Shown here piece by piece: positions 1-6,042 of a stretch of 6,974 nucleotides of DNA; position 1 is the stretch's first letter, and the number at the start of each line of letters is the position of its first letter. A program made the translations under genes and the position numbers. The notes below the pieces were generated by a model. That model had not been told where the DNA came from. It saw only the letters and a program-made list of their open reading frames with translations, and did no database searches. The stretch is taken from positions 2,215,438-2,222,411 of the forward strand of contig CM001047.1 in NCBI GenBank assembly GCA_000183865.1. The letters are read 5' to 3'. Origin of the DNA: Listeria marthii FSL S4-120. Lineage in GTDB: Bacteria > Bacillota > Bacilli > Lactobacillales > Listeriaceae.

Positions 1-525
1 AGTATCCATTAATTCATCTGCTGGAATTTGTTTGGCTGTTTCGTTAATTCGGTCAGCCCACATTTGGATGAATTTCGGTTGTTTATACCAGTCATTAATA
101 GCCTTAATCTCGATACTACCTAGTTTATTTGCAGCGTCTTTTGCTCTTTTATTGTATGCTTCAACGCTAAAACTAGAATAATGTGGCGCTAAAACGATGG
201 AAATCGCTTCTTCTATACCGTCTTTATGCATCGCCTCAACCGCATCTTCAATAAAAGGTTCGATATGTTTCAAGCCAATATATGCTTTAAATTCTACTTC
301 GTCTTGCGTTTCATTTAGTGTTTTTTCTAATCCATAGGCTTGTGCTTCGGTTATTTTTGCTAGTGGAGATAGGCCGCCGATAGCGTGATATCTGCCGCGT
401 AAATCTGCAATCATTTCTTCGCTTGGCTTGTGACCGTGACGGATATCTGTATAGTAACGTTCGATATCTTCATCTTTGTACGGTGTCCCGTAAGCCATTA
501 CAAGTAAACCTACTTTTTTAGTCAT
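1..525 (-). CDS. hemH: Coproporphyrin ferrochelatase, N-terminal 175 residues (runs off left edge)
   Basis: Cytoplasmic enzyme that inserts ferrous iron into coproporphyrin III in the Gram-positive (coproporphyrin-dependent) haem pathway; also called CpfC. The frame is open from the ATG at 525 to the window edge and starts [15 protein letters not shown]. Residues I recall as porphyrin-contacting in L. monocytogenes CpfC are all present at the same numbers: Tyr12, Thr14, Arg29, Arg45, Tyr46, Ser53 and Tyr124. The [14 protein letters not shown] and [12 protein letters not shown] blocks are typical of Bacillus/Listeria HemH. The catalytic His and Glu (about 182 and 263) lie beyond the edge and cannot be checked. 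The start is supported by AAAGGA at 535-540, nine bases upstream and inside the end of hemE. The hemE stop and this ATG share one base, so translation is probably coupled. The family is about 310 residues long, so a little over half is visible. Confidence 0.97.
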   Translation of the reverse strand, partial: MTKKVGLLVMAYGTPYKDEDIERYYTDIRHGHKPSEEMIADLRGRYHAIGGLSPLAKITEAQAYGLEKTLNETQDEVEFKAYIGLKHIEPFIEDAVEAMHKDGIEEAISIVLAPHYSSFSVEAYNKRAKDAANKLGSIEIKAINDWYKQPKFIQMWADRINETAKQIPADELMDT

Positions 526-1583
526 TATTTATCATCCTTTTTTAATAGAATTTCGCTTCTCTCATGGATGTAATTTGTTAGTTTTTTCAGCATTTCTGGT
601 GGTACTTCTGGGAAAACGCCGTGTCCTAAGTTAAAGATAAAACCTGGTTTTAATACGCCTTCTTGCAAAATCCGTTCGGCTTCTTCCAAACATTTTTCTG
701 GTGCAAGTAGCGTGGACGGGTCTAAATTCCCTTGGATTGCTTTGGTTGGCACTTTTTGTCTAGCAGTTGTTAGTGTTTCGCGCCAGTCAACGCCAACGAC
801 ATCAAGCGGCATAGTTTCCCATTCTGCTAGAAGATGACTTGCGCCAACTGCTTGCATAATAATTGGCGTCGTCGGATGGACAGCCTTTACTTCTCGCACA
901 ATCATTTCGATAACAGGTCGAATGTATGTCGCATAATCCGCTCGGCTAAGTGCGCCTACCCAAGAATCAAATAATTGCACAGCGGAAGCCCCTGCGTTAA
1001 TTTGCGCTACTAAATAGCTCGCGGTCATTCGGCCAAGTTTTTCCATTAATATTGCCCACACTTCTGGTTCGCGGTACATAAAGCTTTTTGTTTGGTGGTA
1101 ATTTTTCGATGGGCCGCCTTCTATCATATAGCTTGCTAAAGTGAACGGCGCGCCAGCAAAGCCAATTAGTGGCACCTCTAACATATCATCTGCTAGTAAT
1201 TTTATCGTATCGAGCACATATGGTACTTCGATTTCTGGTTGAAAGATTGTCAGTTTTTCTACATCTTGAAACGTTCTAATGGGATTATGTATCACTGGAC
1301 CAATGCCAGACTTAATCTCTACGTCTACCCCCATCCCCGGAAGTGGTGTCATAATATCTTTATATAAAATTGCTGCGTCTACGCCGTATTGATCTACGGG
1401 CAGTTTTGTTACGTAAGCACATAATTCTGGTTGGTGCGTAATTTCAAATAGAGAGTATTGTTCTTTTAATTTGCGGTATTCTGGTTGGGATCTCCCTGCT
1501 TGTCTCATGTACCAAACCGGAATTCGGTCAATTTGTTCTTTTCGCGCTGCTTTTAAAAATAAATCATTCGTTATTTTTGTCAT
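525..1583 (-). CDS. hemE: Uroporphyrinogen III decarboxylase
   Basis: Cytoplasmic enzyme that removes four acetate carboxyls from uroporphyrinogen III to give coproporphyrinogen III; no cofactor is needed. Its length of 352 residues is normal for the family. Visible signatures are [11 protein letters not shown] (residues 22-32, with substrate-binding Arg27 and Arg31), the [11 protein letters not shown] block with Asp76 in the position of the catalytic aspartate, [16 protein letters not shown] (141-156, Tyr152), FDSWVG (205-210, Ser207), QGNLDP (284-289) and [14 protein letters not shown] (317-330, His321). These match the active-site Asp, Tyr, Ser and His of characterised UroD enzymes by motif. 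The start at 1583 is supported by a GAAGGGAA ribosome binding site at 1592-1599. It is the first gene of the hemE-hemH operon; its TAA overlaps the hemH ATG by one base. In the Bacillaceae the same pair is often followed by hemY (protoporphyrinogen/coproporphyrinogen oxidase), which would lie outside the window if present. Confidence 0.98.
   Translation of the reverse strand: MTKITNDLFLKAARKEQIDRIPVWYMRQAGRSQPEYRKLKEQYSLFEITHQPELCAYVTKLPVDQYGVDAAILYKDIMTPLPGMGVDVEIKSGIGPVIHNPIRTFQDVEKLTIFQPEIEVPYVLDTIKLLADDMLEVPLIGFAGAPFTLASYMIEGGPSKNYHQTKSFMYREPEVWAILMEKLGRMTASYLVAQINAGASAVQLFDSWVGALSRADYATYIRPVIEMIVREVKAVHPTTPIIMQAVGASHLLAEWETMPLDVVGVDWRETLTTARQKVPTKAIQGNLDPSTLLAPEKCLEEAERILQEGVLKPGFIFNLGHGVFPEVPPEMLKKLTNYIHERSEILLKKDDK
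535..540 (-). promoter_or_regulatory. Ribosome binding site of hemH inside the hemE coding end
   Basis: AAAGGA on the minus strand, nine bases before the hemH ATG. It lies in the last codons of hemE, ahead of the TAATG stop/start overlap. This arrangement favours re-initiation by ribosomes finishing hemE and should keep the two enzymes in proportion. Confidence 0.7.
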
Positions 1584-1657
1584 CGAGTCGCTTCCCTTCT
1601 TTGTTCATTTACACACAATAGGCAACAGAACAATAAATAACTTCTCCAGATAAAAGG

Positions 1658-1687
1658 ATACTAGAAATCTTGTATAAAACCAAACAA
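1658..1687 (-). promoter_or_regulatory. Candidate sigma-A promoter of hemE-hemH
   Basis: On the minus strand a TTGTTT -35 (1682-1687) and a TAGTAT -10 (1658-1663) are separated by 18 bases. Transcription would start near 1651 and leave a leader of about 68 nt before hemE. Matches are moderate (4 of 6 and 5 of 6) in an AT-rich spacer, so this is only the best candidate I can see. Confidence 0.35.
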
Positions 1688-1701
1688 ATTGCCTATCTGC
1701 T

Positions 1702-1727
1702 GTTTCAATTATGAAAAACGTGGAAAA
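1702..1727 (+). promoter_or_regulatory. Candidate sigma-B-like promoter of hmoB
   Basis: GTTT at 1702-1705, a 16-base spacer and GGAAAA at 1722-1727 resemble the Listeria/Bacillus sigma-B pattern GTTT-N(13-17)-GGGWAT, with imperfect -10 agreement. The start would fall near 1735, about 45 nt before the ATG. I recall the L. monocytogenes orthologue (lmo2213) appearing in published sigma-B regulon lists, which makes the candidate more credible. A competing sigma-A reading (TTGCCT 1689-1694, TATGAA 1710-1715) has a 15-base spacer, which is too short to be convincing. Confidence 0.4.
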
Positions 1728-1780
1728 CAAAGGTGTAATCATTTATCTTAATGGAATAAAAACCGAAAGAAGGACTTATC

Positions 1781-2284
1781 ATGAAAAAAGTATTTATCAC
1801 AACCGGAACTGAGCACTACCTTCGTCAACTAATGGCAAACTACAGCGGCGAAAATGTGACACTTCTGCAAAACTTTTCCCAATCACTTTTGTATCAAGAG
1901 TCTACTGGCGAGAAAATTTTCCAAGAAGGCGCAGAGTATCGGGTATTACAAAGCAGTGGTTCCTTAAAAGGTTTTGGCGTAGTTGTTTTTGAATATATCC
2001 AACTCCGCGACGAAGAAATTCCGATTTTCTTACAACTGTATCAACATGCTAGTTTACATTTTAGCGAAACGCCGGGCTTACAAAGTACGAAACTTACAAA
2101 AGCGATGAATACGAATAAATTTTTAATTATTTCTTTTTGGGATTCCGAAGTGTTCTTCCAAGAATGGAAAAAAACACCGCTACACAAAGAAATCACGAAT
2201 ATCATGAAGAAAAATAATACCCAAACAGGTTTCTCTCATGAAGATATTTATCATTATCCCGAATTTTCCCATGATGCTAAATAA
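1781..2284 (+). CDS. hmoB: Haem-degrading monooxygenase, HmoB/IsdG type (Isd-LmHde)
   Basis: Predicted cytoplasmic enzyme that binds haem and opens the porphyrin ring to free iron. The protein has 167 residues: an extra N-terminal region (about 1-64) and a C-terminal ferredoxin-like ABM domain (about 66-155). This two-part layout is known from B. subtilis HmoB (YhgC, about 166 residues) and from L. monocytogenes Lmo2213. The three residues I recall as important for haem breakdown in Lmo2213, Glu71, Tyr87 and Trp129, are all here at those positions. The classical Asn/Trp/His set of IsdG is not obvious, as in the known orthologue. The start is supported by AGAAGGA at 1768-1774, six bases upstream. 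The gene diverges from hemE; B. subtilis also has yhgC near hemEHY, so the association is old. The frame ends just before a terminator shared with ecsB. The symbol follows Bacillus usage; Listeria annotations may use isdG or no name. Confidence 0.93.
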   Translation: MKKVFITTGTEHYLRQLMANYSGENVTLLQNFSQSLLYQESTGEKIFQEGAEYRVLQSSGSLKGFGVVVFEYIQLRDEEIPIFLQLYQHASLHFSETPGLQSTKLTKAMNTNKFLIISFWDSEVFFQEWKKTPLHKEITNIMKKNNTQTGFSHEDIYHYPEFSHDAK

Positions 2285-2285
2285 G

Positions 2286-2324
2286 AAAAAGCGATTTGGA
2301 CCAAAAATCCAAATCGCTTTTTTT
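2286..2324. terminator. Bidirectional rho-independent terminator between hmoB and ecsB
   Basis: A perfect 10-bp stem, GCGATTTGGA (2291-2300) and TCCAAATCGC (2308-2317), closes a 7-base loop. It is flanked by A5 on the left and T7 on the right, so either strand reads as a stem followed by a U tract. It begins two bases after the hmoB stop and overlaps the ecsB stop by two bases, serving both convergent genes. Confidence 0.93.
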
Positions 2325-3546
2325 ATTCGTACATTTTTTTCATTCTGACTGGTGCATAAAGGAAAGTAAAAATAGCGACAAAAGCTAGATTTATTCCTAA
2401 AATAATCATCCCGCCAATGGTTCCATTTTGAGCAATTCCAATGATGCTAAACAGCAATGCTTGTGCGAGTAGCAAAATCCGTAAAAAATGGATAAAACTA
2501 CGATGACGGTAACTATCATCAATTGGATAAAGTCGTAGCATAATTTGTGCATCATAATGTTTTAACATCGGGATAAATTGAAAGCCTGTTAAATATAAGA
2601 ACAGTAGCGAGAAAATAATATTTAAGTAAAAACCTTGAACAAACACGAGTAAAATAACAGCAATGACGGTCAGTCTGATGTACAATCCTGCATATTCATT
2701 CGTTCTCGCAAATGTCCGGCTAAACAAATAAGCAAACGTTTTTCTTTTCGCATAAGGGATTGGTTGATAAAGAAAGTCGAGATAACTCCGTCTGCGAACC
2801 GTCCCACGCAAATGTGGCACATCCGTAAACAGATTCACTAGACGATAAAAACGGTTCATCCGCGCTTCTTCTTTATCTACTAAATATTCCCATCGCAGGG
2901 TCACTTTAGCAGTTTTCGTTTTAAGCCAGTAATAGCTCGCTAAAAGTACTACCAACACTAACGGAATCGAAATATAAGGTACTGCAATAAGGGCAATATA
3001 AATCAAAATAGCATTCAGGATAACACGAATAAACATCCATGTTGTATCCGCTTCTTCAAATTTCATGCTTTCCCAACCGAAATAAATATTCCAAGCTTTT
3101 AGCATACTAAGCACAATAAACAAAGTGAAAAACTGGCTATATGGAACTTCTGTAACTTCCACATACATTGGCATACAAATCCCTAGCACAATAACAAACA
3201 CATATAATTGCATAAAGAAACTCGCTATTTTTGCTTGAGAAAAATAAGTATCCATTGCTTTTTCTTGGACAATTAAGTAAACAATATCCGGCTTTTTCAG
3301 CAAGGTGGCAACTGGACTAATCGCAATAGAAGCCGTGAGTAAAATAACCATTAACGGAATAACTGGGAATGTTGGTTCCAGCGTCTTCACCCATCCAGCA
3401 TAATAAAAAATCCCCGCTCCAAGCCCAATCACAAGCACAAAAAGCAAATGATCATTAAACATATAACGCAGGTAGCGCATAACTTCTGTCGTATACGCAC
3501 TAAAACGTTCCTTCCAAAGCGCTTTGCTGTCAAATATCATCTTCAT
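2323..3546 (-). CDS. ecsB: ABC transporter membrane subunit EcsB
   Basis: Integral membrane partner of EcsA. The protein has 407 residues, the usual size for EcsB (about 408 in B. subtilis). Hydrophobic stretches lie near residues 34-53, 58-80, 108-128, 138-157, 172-209 (two segments), 290-325 (two segments), 355-373 and 378-398. A charged cytoplasm-like loop at about 210-285 is rich in Arg and Lys. In B. subtilis EcsAB is needed for normal activity of the RasP site-2 protease, exoenzyme secretion, competence and sporulation; the transported substrate is not established. The ATG at 3546 overlaps the ecsA end by 17 bases and has GAGGAAG six to seven bases upstream. A second ATG at 3540 would give 405 residues but its spacing is poorer. 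Unlike the B. subtilis locus, no ecsC follows; the gene ends in the terminator shared with hmoB. Confidence 0.93.
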   Translation of the reverse strand: MKMIFDSKALWKERFSAYTTEVMRYLRYMFNDHLLFVLVIGLGAGIFYYAGWVKTLEPTFPVIPLMVILLTASIAISPVATLLKKPDIVYLIVQEKAMDTYFSQAKIASFFMQLYVFVIVLGICMPMYVEVTEVPYSQFFTLFIVLSMLKAWNIYFGWESMKFEEADTTWMFIRVILNAILIYIALIAVPYISIPLVLVVLLASYYWLKTKTAKVTLRWEYLVDKEEARMNRFYRLVNLFTDVPHLRGTVRRRSYLDFLYQPIPYAKRKTFAYLFSRTFARTNEYAGLYIRLTVIAVILLVFVQGFYLNIIFSLLFLYLTGFQFIPMLKHYDAQIMLRLYPIDDSYRHRSFIHFLRILLLAQALLFSIIGIAQNGTIGGMIILGINLAFVAIFTFLYAPVRMKKMYE

Positions 3547-4282
3547 CAGCTTCCTCTTCCTTTGTCAACTGAATGTAAATTTCATCAAGTGAAGCTCCTG
3601 GCATTTCGAAATTCGTTTGCAAGTCTTTTAGCGTTCCTTCTGCACGGATTTCGCCTTGATGAATAATAATGAAAGTATCGCAATATTTTTCAGCCGTTGC
3701 AAGAATATGCGTTGACATTAAAATACTTGCACCTTTACTGCGCATTTCATCCATCCAATTAAGGAGTGACTGAATACCAAGCGGATCAAGTCCAACAAAA
3801 GGCTCGTCAATAATATATAATTTAGGCTCAATTAAAAAAGCCGACATAATCATTACTTTTTGCTTCATCCCTTTAGAAAAATGAGCTGGAAACCAATTCA
3901 ATTTTTTCTCTAAACGAAACTCTTTTAACAGCGGTGTCATTCTCGCGTGTAGTTCTTCTTCGGATATTCCATAAGCCATTCCGGTTAATTCCAAATGTTC
4001 TTTTAAAGTTAATTCTTCATATAATACCGGTGTTTCTGGGATATAAGAAAATTGCTTTCGATATGTTTCTGTATCTTCCACTAATTGGTGACCGTTGATT
4101 TTAATCGTTCCTTGTTTAGGGTGCATTAGGCCAGTTATATGTTTGATGGTAGTACTTTTCCCTGCCCCGTTTAGACCAATTAATCCAACTATTTGTTTTT
4201 CTTCAATCGCAAATGAAATATCTTTTAAGACTGGACGTTTTGTGTATCCGCCTGTCAGGTGTTCTACTTCTACTAAAGCCAT
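3530..4282 (-). CDS. ecsA: ABC transporter ATP-binding subunit EcsA
   Basis: Cytoplasmic ATPase of the EcsAB transporter, 250 residues with the start used here. Motifs in order are Walker A GLNGAGKST (36-44, Lys42), an IPETP block with Glu83 where most ABC proteins carry the Q-loop Gln, the signature FSKGMKQK (135-142, SKGMK in place of LSGGQ), Walker B LYIIDEP (155-161, catalytic Glu160), D-loop GLDP (164-167) and switch STHIL (190-194, His192). From memory, B. subtilis EcsA has the same IPETPVLYEELT and SKGMKQK blocks, which identifies the subfamily rather than a generic ABC protein. The start is placed at 4282, not at the first ATG (4288), because AAGGAGG (4290-4296) is seven bases from the former and one base from the latter. 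The acidic tail EEEADEDDI overlaps the ecsB start. Transcribed with ecsB from a promoter at 4313-4343. Confidence 0.95.
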   Translation of the reverse strand: MALVEVEHLTGGYTKRPVLKDISFAIEEKQIVGLIGLNGAGKSTTIKHITGLMHPKQGTIKINGHQLVEDTETYRKQFSYIPETPVLYEELTLKEHLELTGMAYGISEEELHARMTPLLKEFRLEKKLNWFPAHFSKGMKQKVMIMSAFLIEPKLYIIDEPFVGLDPLGIQSLLNWMDEMRSKGASILMSTHILATAEKYCDTFIIIHQGEIRAEGTLKDLQTNFEMPGASLDEIYIQLTKEEEADEDDI

Positions 4283-4289
4283 TTCCATA

Positions 4290-4296
4290 CCTCCTT
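4290..4296 (-). promoter_or_regulatory. Ribosome binding site that decides the ecsA start
   Basis: AAGGAGG, a perfect anti-16S match, lies one base before an ATG at 4288 and seven bases before the in-frame ATG at 4282. Seven is the preferred distance and one is not workable, so initiation should be at 4282 and the protein should begin MALVEVEHLTGGY. Confidence 0.85.
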
Positions 4297-4312
4297 ACGT
4301 AATCTTTAGTTA

Positions 4313-4343
4313 ATAATAGCATATTCATCCCTTGAACTGTCAA
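4313..4343 (-). promoter_or_regulatory. Sigma-A promoter of ecsA-ecsB
   Basis: On the minus strand a perfect TTGACA -35 (4338-4343) is followed after 19 bases by TATTAT (4313-4318). The -10 is preceded by TG one base away, giving an extended -10 (TGCTATTAT) that can offset the long spacer. Transcription would start near 4306 with a leader of about 24 nt that holds the AAGGAGG site. Confidence 0.72.
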
Positions 4344-4386
4344 AATAATCCATTACCAACTATCTAACACATGCTTTTCACTCCTT

Positions 4387-4414
4387 TTTATGTTAAATTA
4401 AAGTAGTACATAAT
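4387..4414 (+). promoter_or_regulatory. Weak candidate promoter of hit-yhaH
   Basis: CATAAT at 4409-4414 (5 of 6 to the -10 consensus) with a poor -35, TTTATG at 4387-4392, 16 bases upstream. An alternative is the extended -10-like TGTTAAATT at 4391-4399. The CATAAT lies in a small inverted repeat (ACATA 4408-4412, TATGT 4417-4421). The 160-nt stretch between the ecsA and hit starts clearly must contain a promoter for hit, but I cannot fix it well. Confidence 0.3.
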
Positions 4415-4442
4415 TATATGTTGTGAAAGGTGGTCATACTTA

Positions 4443-4865
4443 ATGGACGATTGCATTTTCTGCAAAATAGTTCGTGGTGAAATTCCTTCTGCCAAAGTGT
4501 ACGAAGATGAGGAAGTTTACGCTTTCCTTGATTTAGGACAAGTCACAGAAGGTCATACACTCGTAATTCCAAAAAAACATGCTAGGAACACATTCGATTT
4601 ACCCGATGAAACGGCCGCCGAATTATTCCGTCGCGTTCCTAAAATCGCGCGAGCATTGAAAGAAGCTTTACCAATACAAGGATTAAATATTCTAAATAAT
4701 AATGAAGAAGTTGCTTTCCAATCTGTATTTCATTGTCATATCCATTTAATACCAAGGTATAGCAAATCCGACGACTTTGGGTTAAAATGGAAAGATAACG
4801 CAGACTGGTACACACAAGAACGTTACCAAGAAATTGCTGAACTTATTGCAGCAAAAGTAGACTAA
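4443..4865 (+). CDS. hit: HIT-family (histidine triad) nucleotide-binding hydrolase
   Basis: Small cytoplasmic HINT-type protein of 140 residues; relatives hydrolyse AMP-linked substrates such as adenosine phosphoramidates, though the physiological substrate in Firmicutes is not settled. The histidine triad H-C-H-I-H-L lies at residues 97-102, with His99 the expected nucleophile. Cys4 and Cys7 (DCIFCK) with His46 and His97 form the likely structural zinc site, as known in Bacillus Hit. Other family blocks are GEIPSAKVYEDE, FLDLGQVTEGHTLVIPKKH and LNILNNN. The start is supported by AAAGGTGG at 4426-4433, nine bases upstream. It is divergent from ecsA, exactly as hit and ecsA are in B. subtilis, and yhaH follows after 30 nt with no terminator between, so the two are probably cotranscribed. 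Confidence 0.96.
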   Translation: MDDCIFCKIVRGEIPSAKVYEDEEVYAFLDLGQVTEGHTLVIPKKHARNTFDLPDETAAELFRRVPKIARALKEALPIQGLNILNNNEEVAFQSVFHCHIHLIPRYSKSDDFGLKWKDNADWYTQERYQEIAELIAAKVD

Positions 4866-4895
4866 AATGACTTTTATGGATGGAGTGGAGTATAA

Positions 4896-5258
4896 ATGAA
4901 TAAAAAATCACTTATTTTCGGTATTTTAGCTGGTGGGGCAATTGGAGCTGCAGCCTCAGTATTGTTTGCTCCAAAATCCGGCAATGAACTTCGCAAGGAC
5001 ATTGTCGCTAAATCAGGCGAAGCAAGTGTTATCTTGAAAGAACTAGCTTACAATGCAAATGAACTTATCCAATCAGTTCAAGTGCTTGGCTCAGAAGGTT
5101 CCACATTACTAAAAGATGTTTCTTCTGACATCATGGAATCCGTTTCCAAATGGAATGAAGAAATGGAACCAGAAAAGAAACGCTTAAAAGACGAAATTAA
5201 AGACATGCAAAAAACAATTTCTGACTTAGAAAAAACGTTGAAAAAAGATAATAAATAA
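4896..5258 (+). CDS. yhaH: YtxH-domain membrane-anchored coiled-coil protein (YhaH-like)
   Basis: A 120-residue protein with a short basic N-terminus (MNKKS), one glycine/alanine-rich hydrophobic segment (about 6-25, FGILAGGAIGAAASVLFAPK) and a long charged helix. The LFAPKSGNELRKDI junction is the hallmark of the YtxH family. The C-terminal third (about 90-118) is Glu/Lys-rich with heptad-like leucines and should form a coiled coil. The likely topology is an N-terminal membrane anchor with the helical part in the cytoplasm, but this is inferred. No catalytic residues are seen and the biochemical function is unknown; several YtxH proteins belong to general stress regulons. GGAG at 4887-4890 lies five bases before the ATG. 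It follows hit by 30 nt and ends five bases before a terminator, so it is the last gene of that transcript. B. subtilis has yhaH in the same neighbourhood between prsA and hit. Confidence 0.88.
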   Translation: MNKKSLIFGILAGGAIGAAASVLFAPKSGNELRKDIVAKSGEASVILKELAYNANELIQSVQVLGSEGSTLLKDVSSDIMESVSKWNEEMEPEKKRLKDEIKDMQKTISDLEKTLKKDNK

Positions 5259-5262
5259 GTAG

Positions 5263-5290
5263 AAAAACTGGGCGCCTGCTCAGTTTTTTT
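5263..5290 (+). terminator. Rho-independent terminator of hit-yhaH
   Basis: AAAAACTGGGC (5263-5273) pairs with GCTCAGTTTTT (5278-5288) around a GCCT loop, with one G-T pair. The run of seven T at 5284-5290 completes the signal. It sits directly after the yhaH stop and separates hit-yhaH from the next gene. Confidence 0.88.
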
Positions 5291-5352
5291 GTTTGGCTAA
5301 AACGAGCTTCAAAAAAACGTCAAAATTAGGCAATTATTTCTCTAAAAAAAGC

Positions 5353-5381
5353 TTGAATTTTGGAGCATTTGAGCATACAAT
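5353..5381 (+). promoter_or_regulatory. Sigma-A promoter of the DUF3267-like gene
   Basis: TTGAAT (5353-5358), an ideal 17-base spacer and TACAAT (5376-5381, 5 of 6). Transcription would begin near 5388 and leave about 53 nt of leader containing the GGAGG site at 5426-5430. A second pair (CTGACA 5395-5400, TATAAC 5419-5424) would start transcription after that site and is therefore less useful. The rest of the 182-nt spacer 5259-5440 shows only the terminator and AT-rich sequence. Confidence 0.68.
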
Positions 5382-5440
5382 ACTATGGTGCCTTCTGACA
5401 GAGGAGCACTATTTTAGCTATAACTGGAGGAAAGCTTACA

Positions 5441-5980
5441 ATGCGCTGCCTAAAATCAATCAACACAGAGCGACGAGACGAATTTAATCGCCTTTTCTTT
5501 AAAGGAATTCTTGTCTGGCTAGTTGCCGTATGTATTTGTTTTTTAACACAACATTTAATTTATCCTGGTCAACTGACAAACGATTATCAATTCATTAGCT
5601 TTTTGGGTATTATTTTAATTTACCCAATCCATAAACTACTTCATATTCTTGGATGTTTTAAGTACCGTGAAGGAACTGTAATCCAGTGGCGCATCCATTT
5701 CTTTTTCCTTCCTTGTATAAAATTAAATATTAAGCGAATCATTCCAAAATGGCACTACATTTTTTCGTTAGTTTTACCATTTGTGGTTATCACTGCTATT
5801 TTAGTAGCGTTAATGCTACTTACGCCAATCGGGCATTCAGGAATGTTCTTAATTTTACTTTCCGTGCACGTTGGAATGAGCTTTTCTGACTTTACTCATA
5901 TTAACAAATTATGGAAAATGCCGAAGAATTGTTTTATCGAAAGTGCAGAGCGCGGTTTTTCTATTTTAATTTCTGACTAA
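5441..5980 (+). CDS. Membrane protein resembling the DUF3267 putative zincin family, altered HExxH motif
   Basis: A 179-residue predicted integral membrane protein. Hydrophobic segments lie near residues 19-40, 50-70, 105-128 and 132-148. The segment YPIHKLLHILG (61-71) matches the place and spacing of the HELLHxLG zinc motif of DUF3267-type proteins, but Lys65 replaces the catalytic Glu; His64 and His68 are kept. A later HVGMSFSDF (143-151) could supply a third ligand (Asp150), a weaker inference. If the family assignment holds, the protein may be a non-catalytic relative, or the whole subfamily may use a different chemistry. I do not know its function. The start at 5441 has GGAGG at 5426-5430, ten bases upstream. 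It has its own promoter, and I see no convincing hairpin after its TAA, so some transcripts could run into prsA. Its place between yhaH and prsA suggests, without proving, an envelope or secretion role. Confidence 0.8.
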   Translation: MRCLKSINTERRDEFNRLFFKGILVWLVAVCICFLTQHLIYPGQLTNDYQFISFLGIILIYPIHKLLHILGCFKYREGTVIQWRIHFFFLPCIKLNIKRIIPKWHYIFSLVLPFVVITAILVALMLLTPIGHSGMFLILLSVHVGMSFSDFTHINKLWKMPKNCFIESAERGFSILISD

Positions 5981-6025
5981 ACCATAAGAATATCATTAAA
6001 TTTCTTTCATCTTTTCTTTTTATCT

Positions 6026-6039
6026 TTAATTTATGTTAT
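6026..6039. promoter_or_regulatory. PrfA-box-like palindrome upstream of prsA
   Basis: TTAATTTATGTTAT fits the PrfA box TTAACANNTGTTAA at nine of the twelve fixed positions. A -10-like AATTAT begins 22 bases downstream (6062-6067), the spacing usual for PrfA-activated promoters. I recall prsA2 being reported as PrfA-influenced in L. monocytogenes. The region is AT-rich and three mismatches are many, so this is a candidate only. Confidence 0.35.
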
Positions 6040-6042
6040 GAT
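6034..6042 (+). promoter_or_regulatory. Extended -10 promoter of prsA
   Basis: TGTTATGAT combines the TG extension with a 5-of-6 -10 (TATGAT, 6037-6042). The upstream 25 bases are pyrimidine-rich with no good -35 at 16-18 bases, which fits an extended -10 promoter or one assisted by an activator. Transcription would start near 6049, giving a leader of about 48 nt. Confidence 0.5.

Noticed and set aside
1471..1653. Plus-strand frame antisense to the start of hemE
   Set aside because: Covers the conserved hemE N-terminus on the other strand, with no ribosome binding site and no family resemblance.
3448..3666. Plus-strand frame across the ecsA/ecsB junction
   Set aside because: Antisense to two well-identified genes, with no ribosome binding site and no recognisable protein features. 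A similar frame at 4095-4313 is rejected for the same reasons.
4351..4442. Riboswitch or T-box leader upstream of hit
   Set aside because: The leader is short and AT-rich, with no conserved riboswitch or T-box element and no terminator hairpin before the start codon.
5293..5487. Possible 64-residue plus-strand gene between yhaH and the DUF3267-like gene
   Set aside because: It opens with TTG right at the end of the terminator T tract, has no ribosome binding site, runs through the next gene's promoter and overlaps that gene's well-supported start in another frame.
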